A DNA stretch of 64,000 nt from Bacteroidota bacterium (GTDB lineage Bacteria > Bacteroidota > Bacteroidia > Bacteroidales > SKPS01), in assembly GCA_022709695.1 (NCBI GenBank), contig JAKLII010000001.1, positions 398,881 to 462,880 on the forward strand. Reading direction: 5' to 3'. The notes beneath the pieces were generated by a model. That model did not search any database. It saw only the letters and a program-made list of their open reading frames with translations, and was not told the DNA's origin. Numbering within the stretch: position 1 is the stretch's first letter; each line of letters starts with the position of its first letter. Made by a program: the position numbers and the translations under genes. Positions 1-8,775 of the stretch are shown in pieces.

Positions 1-121
1 CTTTTCCCGAAAGCGTTTTCAGCAGCAGGTTGATAGCGCTGAGCACACCATAGGTGGCTAAGGGGGCCAGGGCAGCCAGGGCCATCCCAAACCAGATGTT
101 ATTTTTCCGGAGTAACTTCAT
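1..121 (-). CDS. Partial small membrane protein, N-terminus only
   Basis: A leftward frame starts with ATG at 121 and runs off the window edge with 40 codons visible. It begins MKLLRKNNIWFG and then has a hydrophobic stretch (about residues 10-30), so it looks like an N-terminal membrane anchor after a short basic segment. Its start overlaps the 3' end of surE by 23 nt, suggesting translational coupling in the same operon. I do not recognise the family. The call rests on the overlap, the basic plus hydrophobic N-terminus and the lack of a stop. Confidence 0.5.
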   Translation of the reverse strand, partial: MKLLRKNNIWFGMALAALAPLATYGVLSAINLLLKTLSGK

Positions 122-926
122 GGGTTGCGGGATTGGGGTTATGGGCCAGAATGCCGTTCCATTCCGGCAGGGAGGCAAAAGCATGATGGGCTGTAAAGTC
201 GAAATGGACAGGCACAATACTGATAAACCTGTTTTCGAGGGCAGTAAGGTCGGTATCGGTACCCTCATCGGTACAGATAAATTCGCCATGCAGCCAGAAG
301 TAGGGCTGGTGATGGGGATCCTTGCGTTCATCGAACTCCTCTTTCCAGTACCCGAGTGCCTGACGGCACAGTTTCATGCCCCTGATGGGTTTCTGGTCGC
401 CTTCGGCCGGAAAATTCACATTAAGGCAAACATTGGCTGGCAAGCCATATTGCATTACATTGTCAATCACCTGCTCTATAAAGGGCGCAAGGTGTTCCAG
501 GGGTGCCTGATGATCGTAATCGAGCAGGCTGAAACCCACAGAAGGGATCCCGGCCATTGCCCCTTCGAAGGCTGCGGCCATGGTGCCCGAATAGATGATA
601 TTGACAGAGGCATTGGATCCGTGGTTTATACCCGAAAGGATGAGATCGGGACGGCGCCCGAGAATTTTGCGCATCGCCAGTTTTACACAGTCGACGGGAG
701 TGCCTTCCACTGCGTATACAGGATAAAGTCCGTTGGGTGTATGCTTTCGGTACCGCAACGGGGTTTTGATGGTAATGGCATGCCCCATCCCCGACATCCC
801 TTCGTGAGGTGCTATCACCACTACCTCACCGAAGCGGGCAGCCAGCCGTGCCAGAAAAGCGATGCCGGGCGACTGGCATCCATCATCATTGGTAACAAGA
901 ATCAGAGGTTTCATCATCGGTTTCAT
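99..926 (-). CDS. surE: 5'/3'-nucleotidase SurE
   Basis: SurE is a metal-dependent nucleoside monophosphate phosphatase of the cytoplasm, linked to stationary-phase survival. The N-terminus carries the family signature LVTNDDG (residues 10-16) with the two metal-binding aspartates D14 and D15, followed by MSGMGHAIT and the conserved SGINHGSNAS segment. The length of 275 residues is slightly over the usual 250-260. Three methionines near the start (1, 4, 5) leave the exact start open by four codons. It lies in a leftward run after maf, 59 nt away, and overlaps the next partial membrane gene. Confidence 0.95.
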   Translation of the reverse strand: MKPMMKPLILVTNDDGCQSPGIAFLARLAARFGEVVVIAPHEGMSGMGHAITIKTPLRYRKHTPNGLYPVYAVEGTPVDCVKLAMRKILGRRPDLILSGINHGSNASVNIIYSGTMAAAFEGAMAGIPSVGFSLLDYDHQAPLEHLAPFIEQVIDNVMQYGLPANVCLNVNFPAEGDQKPIRGMKLCRQALGYWKEEFDERKDPHHQPYFWLHGEFICTDEGTDTDLTALENRFISIVPVHFDFTAHHAFASLPEWNGILAHNPNPATHEVTPEK

Positions 927-985
927 CTGCCGGAAAACCGCATTTCCGGTGATGGCAAAGATAGGCTTTTAGGTTGAAGTAAACG

Positions 986-1561
986 TTAAAATACCAAAAG
1001 CTCCTGGTACACCCTGTGGGTTGGCAGTCCCATTACATTGAAAAAAGAGCCTTCAACCCGCGCTATTCCGGCATATCCGATCCACTCCTGTATGCCATAG
1101 GCACCAGCCTTGTCGTATGGATTGTATTGGTCCACATATTCGGCTATGGCCTGTGGTGTGAGCGGTATAAACCACACTTTAGACATTTCCGTAAAGAGCA
1201 CCTGTTTTTGCAACGACCTGATGCACACCCCCGTATAAACCCTGTGCATTCTGCCCGAAAGCCTGGAAATCATGGCAATGGCCTCTTTGCGGTCACGGGG
1301 CTTGCCGATCACATGCCCCCCCTGCACCACAATGGTATCAGCGGTGATCAGGATCTCATCAGGCCTGATGTGTGAAGGGAAAAACTGATCCGACTTCCGC
1401 TGAGCGATGCAGGCAGCCAGTTGATCTGCCGGCACATTGCCCGGGCAGGTCTCATCAATCTCTTTAACCTCCACCCTGAAAGCAATGCCCAAACCGGTGA
1501 GCAGCATTTTCCGGCGGGGGCTGGCCGAACCGAGGATGAACTTCATTCCGTCAGTGGACAT
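986..1561 (-). CDS. maf: Maf family nucleotide pyrophosphatase
   Basis: Maf proteins hydrolyse dTTP, UTP or modified nucleoside triphosphates to monophosphates and act in house-cleaning and septum control. The N-terminal GSASPRRK motif (residues 11-18), the conserved ITADTIVV strand and KPRDRKEA helix, and the YDKAGAYGIQ segment are all present. The length of 191 residues is normal. An alternative start at Met6 (position 1546) would give the more typical beginning MKFILGSASPRR. It sits 3 nt after the prenyltransferase gene, so the two are probably one transcript. Confidence 0.95.
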   Translation of the reverse strand: MSTDGMKFILGSASPRRKMLLTGLGIAFRVEVKEIDETCPGNVPADQLAACIAQRKSDQFFPSHIRPDEILITADTIVVQGGHVIGKPRDRKEAIAMISRLSGRMHRVYTGVCIRSLQKQVLFTEMSKVWFIPLTPQAIAEYVDQYNPYDKAGAYGIQEWIGYAGIARVEGSFFNVMGLPTHRVYQELLVF

Positions 1562-1564
1562 GCA

Positions 1565-2551
1565 TCAAAAGTTGATATAATACACCTGTAATGAAAGGAT
1601 TCCGGCCACCATAACCAGGCGGAACAACTGGCTGAGAAAAGCAAAATCCTCCTTCTTTCCGGCACGCAGCAGTAAAAAGATGCCATACCCAAACAGGAAC
1701 TGCACCACCAGAAAGTACTTCCACGTCAGGCCCATCTCCATTGCTGCCAGCTGTACCTGCACGAATGCCAGTGCAAGCATACACAGTCCGGTAAGGGCAG
1801 CAGCCAGCCATTTCACATACCTAATCCCCATCACCAGTGGCAGCGTCTGACAGCCGTATCTTTCATCTCCTTCCATATCCTCCATGTCCTTGATCATCTC
1901 GCGGATAAGGGTAACCACAAAGGCAAAGAGGATGAAAAAAACCATGGCAGTATTCACCCACCGGAATTCTGCCTGGTTGGTCACAAAGGCGCCTTTACGG
2001 GCCATGGTGAAGAATTCGAAAAGCCACACCACGGCAATGCTCAGGGCGGTGACGAAGGCGATCACCAGGTTGCCCCAGAAGGGCTTTCGCTTGTACCTGG
2101 CAGAGTAGAGCCAGAGCAGAAGGCCTGCCAGAAGGTGCACAAATACCAGTTTGATGTTGCCGGCCATAAACGACACAGTAAAGCCTGCCAGTATCCCGAG
2201 TGCTGTGAGCACTGCATGGATGGGGATGGCCGACCTCAGCGGAAGGCTTCGCCCCAGAACAGGTTTGCCGGGGTTATTAAACTCGTCGATCCGGATATCA
2301 AAATAATCATTGATCACATAGCCTCCTGCAGCGATAAGCAATACCGAAAGCACCAGCAGCACAAACTGATTCAGCGACATCTGAAGGTCGATCCCTTCGG
2401 GCAGGTACACGGGCCTGATCAGGTAATACCGCAGCAGGAACATGGTACCTGCCATGATCAGGAGGTTCGGCCACCGAATGACTTTAAAAAAGGCCGCCAG
2501 ATATCGTAATATTTTGGCCCCGGTATCTTTAACTACTTGTATCTTTATCAT
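1565..2551 (-). CDS. UbiA family prenyltransferase (geranylgeranylglycerol-phosphate geranylgeranyltransferase-like)
   Basis: This integral membrane enzyme transfers an isoprenoid group from a polyprenyl diphosphate to an acceptor. The first Asp-rich motif NDYFDIRID is at residues 81-89 and a second, DMEDMEGDERYG, lies near residues 218-230; both bind the Mg-diphosphate. There are about eight hydrophobic segments over 328 residues. The Bacteroidota proteins of this type are usually annotated as geranylgeranylglycerol-phosphate transferases, but sequence alone does not settle the acceptor; menaquinone-type substrates are an alternative. It lies between the KdsC-like phosphatase and maf. Confidence 0.85.
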   Translation of the reverse strand: MIKIQVVKDTGAKILRYLAAFFKVIRWPNLLIMAGTMFLLRYYLIRPVYLPEGIDLQMSLNQFVLLVLSVLLIAAGGYVINDYFDIRIDEFNNPGKPVLGRSLPLRSAIPIHAVLTALGILAGFTVSFMAGNIKLVFVHLLAGLLLWLYSARYKRKPFWGNLVIAFVTALSIAVVWLFEFFTMARKGAFVTNQAEFRWVNTAMVFFILFAFVVTLIREMIKDMEDMEGDERYGCQTLPLVMGIRYVKWLAAALTGLCMLALAFVQVQLAAMEMGLTWKYFLVVQFLFGYGIFLLLRAGKKEDFAFLSQLFRLVMVAGILSLQVYYINF

Positions 2552-2583
2552 ACCCTATTGATAATTAACTACCTGATTAACCC

Positions 2584-3105
2584 TTACCAGATAAAGGCAT
2601 CATCTTTCATCCACTTTCCCTGCAGCCGCATCACCTGTTCGATAATATCCCTTACACAGCCACGGCCACCCGGGTAATGCGAAACATAATCGACAGCACT
2701 GCGAACCTCCCACACGGCATCGGAAGGGCAGCACGACACCCATGCTTCCCGCAGGATCGGCAGGTCGGGTATGTCATCGCCCATTACAAGCACTTCCTCC
2801 CTGGCCAGGTTATGCTTCCGGCAGTACCCGGCAAAAACATCAGCCTTGTGAAAAGCCCCGGTGTGCACATCGTGGATCCCCAGCCTTTCCATGCGGTGCA
2901 CAATCCCATCCGACAGTGCTCCTGTAATTACCATAATCCGGTAGTTGTTTCGTGCGGCAAGCTGCAGGGCATACCCATCGCGTGCGTGAGCGCCCCGAAA
3001 CTGATCCCCCTTATCCGAGAGATATACCACCCCATCGGTAAAAACCCCGTCGTAATCAAACACAAAAGTGGTAATGGAAGCAAGCTTCTCTTTATAATTG
3101 GACAT
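2584..3105 (-). CDS. KdsC-like HAD phosphatase
   Basis: Cytoplasmic HAD-superfamily hydrolase of the 3-deoxy-D-manno-octulosonate 8-phosphate phosphatase type, about 173 residues, the usual size for this cap-less family. Motif I is VFDYDGVFTDG with nucleophile D17 and acid/base D19; motif II is VITG, and motif III/IV is VMGDDIPDLP. I chose the start at MSNYKEKL (3105) rather than an upstream Met at 3210 because the family begins about 15 residues before motif I. This start overlaps the DUF2520 gene by 14 nt. A role in Kdo synthesis for lipid A core is likely from the family but not proven. Confidence 0.85.
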   Translation of the reverse strand: MSNYKEKLASITTFVFDYDGVFTDGVVYLSDKGDQFRGAHARDGYALQLAARNNYRIMVITGALSDGIVHRMERLGIHDVHTGAFHKADVFAGYCRKHNLAREEVLVMGDDIPDLPILREAWVSCCPSDAVWEVRSAVDYVSHYPGGRGCVRDIIEQVMRLQGKWMKDDAFIW

Positions 3106-3898
3106 TTTTTCCTGTATGTTTCTGTATAATGGATTCTGAAACAGTTCTGTAAATCTCAGCAAGTGCCTGATGATGTGCCAGTAAAGCCAGGTGTTTTTGC
3201 AAGGTATCAATATCCATACGCACTGCCGGACCAGTCTGTGCAGCTTCCGGGCCCAGTGTGACGGCTTTGGTCAGAGTCTCTGCAAGTAGCGGGTGGAGCA
3301 GGCTGAAAGGAATTCCGGCTGCTCCGAGGAATTCCCCGGCACGATCCCACAGGTGATTGGCAAAATTACAGGCCAGTACTGCTGCCAGATGAAGCTTTAA
3401 CCGCTGGCGGGAATCGAGCTCAAAGCAGGGTGATCCTGCCTTTGCAACCACGGATCTGAGCACCGCCTGCAAGGAAGGGTCTGAAGCCTCGATGCAGAAA
3501 GGTATCTGATCCGGTTCCAGCGCCCTGCCCCTGGTAAGGGTTTGACAGGGATACAGCACCCCCCCCTTCAGGCTTGCCCCGGTAAGCACCGACAGCGAGC
3601 AGCTTCCGGCAGTATGCACCACATATCCCTGATAACCGGCAAGGCGTTTAGCAAACTGGGGAATATGAGCGTCCCCCACAGCGATAATGATAAGGTCTGC
3701 CGAATTTCTCAGTTCCCCGATATCATCGGTCAGGGGCACCGGAAAAAGGGAGGCCATTTGCGAACCGGAAGCTTTGATGCGGTTTCGTGTAAGCACAGCT
3801 GTGACTTTCAGGCCAGCCATTGTGAAAAGCCGGCATAGGTGCCATGCGACATTTCCGGTGCCGATAAGGGCAATCTTTCCGGTATACACAGGATCCAT
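3092..3898 (-). CDS. Rossmann-fold oxidoreductase-like protein, DUF2520
   Basis: A 268-residue protein with an N-terminal NAD(P)-binding Rossmann fold (ALIGTGNVAWHL, about residues 10-21, with a GxGxxA glycine pattern) and a C-terminal helical DUF2520 domain. The architecture resembles pyrroline-5-carboxylate reductase and F420-dependent NADP reductases, but the substrate is unknown. It is the first gene of a tight leftward run with the KdsC-like phosphatase, the prenyltransferase, maf and surE. Confidence 0.85.
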   Translation of the reverse strand: MDPVYTGKIALIGTGNVAWHLCRLFTMAGLKVTAVLTRNRIKASGSQMASLFPVPLTDDIGELRNSADLIIIAVGDAHIPQFAKRLAGYQGYVVHTAGSCSLSVLTGASLKGGVLYPCQTLTRGRALEPDQIPFCIEASDPSLQAVLRSVVAKAGSPCFELDSRQRLKLHLAAVLACNFANHLWDRAGEFLGAAGIPFSLLHPLLAETLTKAVTLGPEAAQTGPAVRMDIDTLQKHLALLAHHQALAEIYRTVSESIIQKHTGKNVQL

Positions 3899-3938
3899 CA
3901 GGGAATCATTATTGAGTATTCAGGCAGGTAAAAGTACA

Positions 3939-3971
3939 CAAAAAAAGGCACCCTGCCATCAGGATGCCTTT
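3939..3971 (-). terminator. Rho-independent terminator after the Asp-box T9SS gene
   Basis: On the minus strand a hairpin GGCATCCTG / CAGGGTGCC (one G-U pair, loop ATGG) is followed directly by seven T residues. It lies 22 nt past the stop codon of the leftward gene at 3993-5933 and 40 nt before the next leftward gene. Confidence 0.85.
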
Positions 3972-3992
3972 TACAGTGTGTATTACGATGAA

Positions 3993-5933
3993 TTACCTGA
4001 CAATCATCTTTTTGGTAACCATTGTATTGCCGGCTTGTACCGTATAGGTGTAGATACCAGTGTTGAGGTCAGTGCCGAAATCAACCTTGTGCCTTCCAGC
4101 TGTAACAAAGCCAAAGTCTTTGCTGTACACCGTCTGGCCCATCAGGTTGTTCACCTTCAGGATCATATTGGATGATGCAGCAAGGCTTACATCGATGGAG
4201 GTTGAACCAGTGAAAGGATTGGGGTAGTTCTGCGATACAGATACGATGTTTCTGTCTGGTTCTGCGATGGAGGTGGTGAAATCAGCATCGGTAAAGGTAG
4301 CTCCATCCACATAGTAGAAAGTAGCAACGGTAGTAGGTGCAGCAGGGTCAAAATCCTGATATGCCAGGGGGATTTTGTAGGTTCCGGTAGTTCCGAATAC
4401 AAATTCAGACATTGTTCCCATGTAGGCTGCGCCATCGGCAGCTGTACCTGATGTGATATTTTTCACAGGGGTTACCTTATCGTTCACGGGATCAAATCCG
4501 ACGCACCAGATGTCGGGGTTGATGTTGTCGGTAACACCCACAAAAGTATTGGTATCGGTATCGATCCAAGACACGAAGATTTTGGAGCCATCGGGTGTTG
4601 TGGCAGCCTGGGGACGTGTATCTTCACTGATATCGGCGAAGGTACCCCTGAATGTCATGGTTCTGCCAAGCATCTTTGCATCCCAGGTAATACCGCCATC
4701 AGGTGACCAGATATCGAAGATGGCTTTAGGATCCCCGGTGCCGTAAACGGAAAATGCAGTGAGGCCACGGCCGTTGTCACCGGGGAACACATTCACAATC
4801 ACATGCGGATTTCCGTTTCCATCCACAACCAGATCCATTTCAAAGGAGGTACGGAACCAAAGATCTGGCCTGGTGAGCCCGGGGAACAGGTCATTCAGTT
4901 CGGTGTCGGTAATAAAGGATGAAGAGACCAGATCACCGAGGTTCTTGAGGGGAACAGGAATGGGGGCGCCCCAGGTGGCACCGCCATCGGTGGTTTTGAT
5001 CACAACAGGATAATACCCTTCTTCGGGCACCAGTGAAATACTGGTATGGGCGGCCATGCCAAGGTATCCGATATTGGGATTTGTGGGGTTGAAAGCGATT
5101 TTCACATCAACGGGAAACTCTTTTTCGAGGGTTGTGAGTGAATCGGCACCTGAGCAGTAGAAGGGAATCTGGCCAACTGTAAGGTCAAACTCCTGGGTAG
5201 TGGTGTTGAAGATCCCTTTGTACACGTTGAGTGTGTCGTTGTAACTGGTAAAGGTTCCTGTAGGGAAGGAAGCATCGGCACCAAAAATCTTCCCACCAGC
5301 AACGGTAAGGCCTGATGGTACATTATGGTAGATGTTGCCGGCAGTGGTAAGTGACCCCTGTTTGATGGAAGAGGAGTCGATTTTGTACGTTCCGTAACCC
5401 ACACCACCCCAGGAACCTCCGTTGGATGCATCGAGGGTAGCTGAGAAATTAAAGTAGTAGGCGTTGTTCGGGTTTGTGTTCCCGGTTGGGTTGTAGATCA
5501 GGCCCTGCGGATAACGTGCATTGAAGTGGACCGAATTGTCGGGGCTGTAAACAGGTCCCAGATTACCGGTCCATGTAGCTCCGCCATCCTTGCTAAGGTC
5601 AGCCTGCACATAGCCCGATCCTGGCGTTCCCGGGGCCCTGTGGAAAAAAGCAACAGCATTCAGATTTGCATCTGCCCACAGTGCTGTTTTGCCGCCGTTG
5701 TAAAGTCCGTAGGCATTGGCAGAGGTACCACCGGTGGGCACAATCGTTACTGCCATTCCCTGTTTGTTGATGGAGGTTACAGGCTTGGCAATCACCGTAT
5801 TCATGGGGACTACCTGGTTGGTGACCACATCCGCCACTTTTCCGGTTTTTCTGCCTACCTGTCCGTTAACACTCTGTGCCATTGCTGATACAGCAAACAA
5901 CGACACAATTCCTAAAAGTACATACTTCTTCAT
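3993..5933 (-). CDS. Secreted Asp-box (BNR-like) protein with T9SS type A sorting domain
   Basis: A 646-residue exported protein. The signal peptide is MKKYVLLGIVSLFAVSAMA followed by Q. Three Asp-box motifs of the SxDGGxTW kind (SKDGGATW, TTDGGATW, SPDGGITW) point to a sialidase-like beta-propeller fold, although no sialidase active-site arginines could be assigned. The last 80 residues form a T9SS C-terminal sorting domain, beginning NYPNPFTGST and ending in NTMVTKKMIVR. The protein should cross the outer membrane by the type IX system and be anchored or released there. It is monocistronic, with its own promoter and terminator. The substrate is unknown. Confidence 0.88.
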   Translation of the reverse strand: MKKYVLLGIVSLFAVSAMAQSVNGQVGRKTGKVADVVTNQVVPMNTVIAKPVTSINKQGMAVTIVPTGGTSANAYGLYNGGKTALWADANLNAVAFFHRAPGTPGSGYVQADLSKDGGATWTGNLGPVYSPDNSVHFNARYPQGLIYNPTGNTNPNNAYYFNFSATLDASNGGSWGGVGYGTYKIDSSSIKQGSLTTAGNIYHNVPSGLTVAGGKIFGADASFPTGTFTSYNDTLNVYKGIFNTTTQEFDLTVGQIPFYCSGADSLTTLEKEFPVDVKIAFNPTNPNIGYLGMAAHTSISLVPEEGYYPVVIKTTDGGATWGAPIPVPLKNLGDLVSSSFITDTELNDLFPGLTRPDLWFRTSFEMDLVVDGNGNPHVIVNVFPGDNGRGLTAFSVYGTGDPKAIFDIWSPDGGITWDAKMLGRTMTFRGTFADISEDTRPQAATTPDGSKIFVSWIDTDTNTFVGVTDNINPDIWCVGFDPVNDKVTPVKNITSGTAADGAAYMGTMSEFVFGTTGTYKIPLAYQDFDPAAPTTVATFYYVDGATFTDADFTTSIAEPDRNIVSVSQNYPNPFTGSTSIDVSLAASSNMILKVNNLMGQTVYSKDFGFVTAGRHKVDFGTDLNTGIYTYTVQAGNTMVTKKMIVR

Positions 5934-5981
5934 CGCTCTCGGTTTTGGTTATTAATAATTGGGTTCTCGTTATTCCAATGG

Positions 5982-5989
5982 CAAATATA
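5982..5989 (-). promoter_or_regulatory. Bacteroidota -7 box for the Asp-box T9SS gene
   Basis: The minus strand reads TATATTTG, a perfect TAnnTTTG match, 48 nt before the start codon at 5933. No clear -33 TTTG was seen. Confidence 0.6.
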
Positions 5990-6087
5990 GTGTTTTGAAA
6001 TAAAAAAATCACTTTTGGGTGCATTTTTTTTAACACACCTTTTTCAGGCTATCCTCCGTTCTGTTACCGAACAAGGAAATGCTGGTA

Positions 6088-7380
6088 CTACATCCGGTTT
6101 TCGTGGCCTGAAGCTCTTCCCTGCAGGTATTTGCGGATCAGGCCTTTCAGAAAACGGACGTCCTGCCTTGAAGGAAGGTAATGGTGCGCAGGGGTTTTGG
6201 TTAATATGGCAAAGGTGATCAGGTTATACAACAGCGACACCGAATAGGTGATGGTGGCAGCCAGTGCGGCGCCGGCAAGCCCGTAACGCGGAATCAGCCA
6301 CCAGGAGGTAATGGTGACAGCAATCAGCCCGAGAATGGAATTGACCGTATTGACATAGTATTTCCCGATCCCTGCAAAGTAGTGGGAGATGATCATGGAT
6401 GCCGACATCCCGACAATACCGGGTGCCATCAGCAGCAATACGCGGTGCAGCCCAGCATAACGCTCGCCGAAGAAAATCAGGTAAACACTTTCAGGGATCA
6501 GCACCATGGCTGCGACGATCATAAGCGACAGCACCAGTGAGAACCTGAAGAGTCTGAGCGTGAGCGTGATGGTGTCATCTTTCTCATCAGCATTGGCAAT
6601 CCATGAATATTGTACCATCGAAATACTCTTCCCAAACAGCCAGACCCCGTCGGCCAGTTTATTCCCGATTTCGAACACCCCCAGTTTAGCCCTTCCCAGG
6701 TAATGCTCCACAAAATAATAGGTAAGCCTGTAACTGAAAAACTGTGTGAGGTTGGCAATCTGAATGAAAACCCCGAACTTCATCAGATCACGGAAAAGCC
6801 CCTCGGTATTCCTGTGCGGATGTTTCGGAATCAGTGTGGCAATTTTTATCGTCCCCAGAAGCAGTTGCCCCCCCCATGAAATGTACATGGCGGTAAGATA
6901 GGAGCTGATGGTGGGCATCTTAAAGCCATAGAAGAACACAACGACCAAGCTTATCAGCAGGATATACTGGATAAATGAAATCAGATTAAAGAAACGGATC
7001 AGTTCTTTACCCAGCAACACATTCTGATTCACGAAATTAACCCCAAATATCAGTGATAAAAGGAATATATCCCGGTAATACCCCTGTGGTTCAATCCTGA
7101 AGAGAACAAAGATCAGAATCCCAAGTACTGAGGCTGCTATCACCCATCCATAGGAAACCATTACGATCCGCCTTAAGGAGTACCGGGGGACCAGAAAAAC
7201 CAGTGCACCGCCCCCTACAAGATTATTCAGCAACAGGATGATATTGATAGCCAGGAGAATCAGGCCAGTTGTTCCGAGGTTCTGCGGCCCCAGTGCCCGG
7301 GCTGTGATGAGGAGCATCAGGAACGAAACCAGGGTGTTCAGAACCTTGATAATAGTGGTATTGAGGATATTTTTAAACAT
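6088..7380 (-). CDS. Polysaccharide/oligosaccharide flippase (Wzx/MATE-like)
   Basis: A 430-residue inner membrane protein with about twelve hydrophobic segments in the pattern of the MOP superfamily. The N-terminus (ITARALGPQNLGTTGL) is the typical TM1-loop of oligosaccharide flippases, which move lipid-linked sugar units to the periplasmic side. It overlaps the upstream glycosyltransferase gene by 8 nt, so the two are co-translated and probably serve one surface glycan. The remaining genes of a full glycan locus are not adjacent. Confidence 0.88.
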   Translation of the reverse strand: MFKNILNTTIIKVLNTLVSFLMLLITARALGPQNLGTTGLILLAINIILLLNNLVGGGALVFLVPRYSLRRIVMVSYGWVIAASVLGILIFVLFRIEPQGYYRDIFLLSLIFGVNFVNQNVLLGKELIRFFNLISFIQYILLISLVVVFFYGFKMPTISSYLTAMYISWGGQLLLGTIKIATLIPKHPHRNTEGLFRDLMKFGVFIQIANLTQFFSYRLTYYFVEHYLGRAKLGVFEIGNKLADGVWLFGKSISMVQYSWIANADEKDDTITLTLRLFRFSLVLSLMIVAAMVLIPESVYLIFFGERYAGLHRVLLLMAPGIVGMSASMIISHYFAGIGKYYVNTVNSILGLIAVTITSWWLIPRYGLAGAALAATITYSVSLLYNLITFAILTKTPAHHYLPSRQDVRFLKGLIRKYLQGRASGHENRM

Positions 7381-8554
7381 GTGTTGATTTTTCCTGTGCC
7401 AGTTGGTATGCCTCTGAAATCTGCTGCCCTACCGCAGCATATGAAAAGGATGAAATCGCTTTTTGCCGGATATGCGCTCTGTCGAACCGGCCCGTGCCAT
7501 GATCTGAAAGATCTGAAAGCACCCTGAACAGCCCTTCTTCATCTCCCGGCTCCACCAGAACCCCATTGGTTTCATCGACATATTCGGGAATTCCTCCGAC
7601 CCTCGTTGCTACCACCGGAACTCCGGCCACAAAGGCTTCATTGATGACCACCGGCATGTTTTCGTAATGACTGAAAATCAACAACAGGTCTGATTGACCA
7701 AGGATACCGGGGATTTCGTCAGGTTTGGCAGCCCCTTCGAACCGGACCTTTTCGGGCGATAGGCCAAGGTTTTCGGCATAGGCTTTCAGGGTATTAAAAT
7801 CCTGACCATCCCCAATAAGCCTTAAAACGAATCGCTTGTCAGCTTTTTCCAGGCGCTGCGCTACCCTGAGGATTCCGCTGATATTTTTAGCCCTGTCGTC
7901 GAATGTGGAGATATGGACCAGCGTAAAAACCTCATGGTGCCTGGCCATATCCGGATCAATAAACCGTTGGCTGTCAACGGCATTGGGGACAACCCGGTAA
8001 TGCCGGTTCATAAGTCCAAAACCAAGCATGGCCTCCTGCAGGTTTTTTGTAACCGGCATTACGGCCCCTGCGCCGCTGACCACAATCCTTGTGGTCCATT
8101 TCCTGAGGCATCCGCGGTAATACAGGTTTTGCGGCAGATACCGTGACCAATGTTCAGTGATTACGTAGGGTATCCGGTAGCGGAGCTTTACCATCCATGC
8201 AAAAAAGCCCAGCCTGGTAAGGATATGTACATGCACCAGGCCGGGGATACCTTTCTCCCTGACCACGAAACGCCACCCACGGATCCAGGCCCGCCACATT
8301 TTCAGCATGGTTAACAACCTGGCAGCCACAGCCCCTTTGGCAGGAGCATAGAAATTGTAGCATACCGGAACACCTTCCAATTCAGTAAAATAAGGTGACT
8401 TGCCCACCAGATCAGGTTCATCGGATTTATCCGTATAGAGCACAAACACCTCGTGATGCATGCCTGCAGCCCTGGCATGGTTCAGTACGAAAAGGCCCCA
8501 CAGGGGGTCGGAAGGTATGGGGAACCACCGGGGCAGAAACAGGATTTTCATCAT
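7373..8554 (-). CDS. Glycosyltransferase family 4 protein
   Basis: A 393-residue GT-B fold enzyme that adds a sugar from a nucleotide donor, acting at the cytoplasmic membrane. Visible marks are the N-terminal LPRWFPIPSDPLWG segment, a central HVHILTR region, and the C-terminal donor site HYENMPVVINEAFVAGVPVV, which carries the EX7E-like glutamates of GT4. It is the first gene of a two-gene operon with the flippase and has its own promoter box 20 nt upstream. Donor and acceptor cannot be read from the sequence. Confidence 0.92.
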   Translation of the reverse strand: MMKILFLPRWFPIPSDPLWGLFVLNHARAAGMHHEVFVLYTDKSDEPDLVGKSPYFTELEGVPVCYNFYAPAKGAVAARLLTMLKMWRAWIRGWRFVVREKGIPGLVHVHILTRLGFFAWMVKLRYRIPYVITEHWSRYLPQNLYYRGCLRKWTTRIVVSGAGAVMPVTKNLQEAMLGFGLMNRHYRVVPNAVDSQRFIDPDMARHHEVFTLVHISTFDDRAKNISGILRVAQRLEKADKRFVLRLIGDGQDFNTLKAYAENLGLSPEKVRFEGAAKPDEIPGILGQSDLLLIFSHYENMPVVINEAFVAGVPVVATRVGGIPEYVDETNGVLVEPGDEEGLFRVLSDLSDHGTGRFDRAHIRQKAISSFSYAAVGQQISEAYQLAQEKSTHV

Positions 8555-8573
8555 CGGAGTTTACAATGCGTGG

Positions 8574-8581
8574 CAAAGGTA
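8574..8581 (-). promoter_or_regulatory. -7 box for the glycosyltransferase-flippase operon
   Basis: The minus strand reads TACCTTTG, a perfect TAnnTTTG match, 19 nt before the glycosyltransferase start at 8554. Confidence 0.7.
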
Positions 8582-8640
8582 GGGCATAAGGGAAAAGATA
8601 CCACCACCGAGATTTTTTTTTGAAGGTTCAATTTTTTTTC

Positions 8641-8648
8641 TACTTTTG
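8641..8648 (+). promoter_or_regulatory. -7 box for tRNA-His
   Basis: TACTTTTG, a perfect TAnnTTTG match, ends 13 nt before the tRNA. The TTTG at 8633-8636 is too close to serve as -33. Confidence 0.7.
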
Positions 8649-8661
8649 CAGCAGCAATAAC

Positions 8662-8736
8662 GGTGGTTGTAGCTCAGTCGGTTAGAGCGCCAGATTGTGG
8701 ATCTGGAGGTCGCCGGTTCGAACCCGGTCTTCCACC
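8662..8736 (+). tRNA. tRNA-His (GTG)
   Basis: The cloverleaf reads acceptor GTGGTTG, D stem GCTC/GAGC, anticodon stem CCAGA/TCTGG around loop TTGTGGA (anticodon GTG), T stem GCCGG/CCGGT around TTCGAAC. The extra G at 8662 is the G-1 expected of tRNA-His, facing C73 at 8736. CCA follows directly at 8737-8739, possibly by chance. The 3' acceptor strand CTTCCAC leaves T-T oppositions at positions 5-68 and 6-67. A promoter lies upstream and a terminator downstream, so it is a single-gene unit. Confidence 0.95.
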
Positions 8737-8746
8737 CCAAAGCCAG

Positions 8747-8774
8747 GAGGCCCCATTGAGGGTCTCTTTTTTTT
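8747..8774 (+). terminator. Terminator of tRNA-His
   Basis: Hairpin GAGGCCC / GGGTCTC (one G-U pair, loop CATTGA) followed by a run of eight T. It ends just before the stop codon of the convergent porD gene. Confidence 0.85.
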
Positions 8775-8775
8775 G

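Noticed and set aside
54..977. 307-codon rightward frame opposite surE
   Set aside because: It is the antisense shadow of a well-supported surE gene, has no family features and no promoter or start context.
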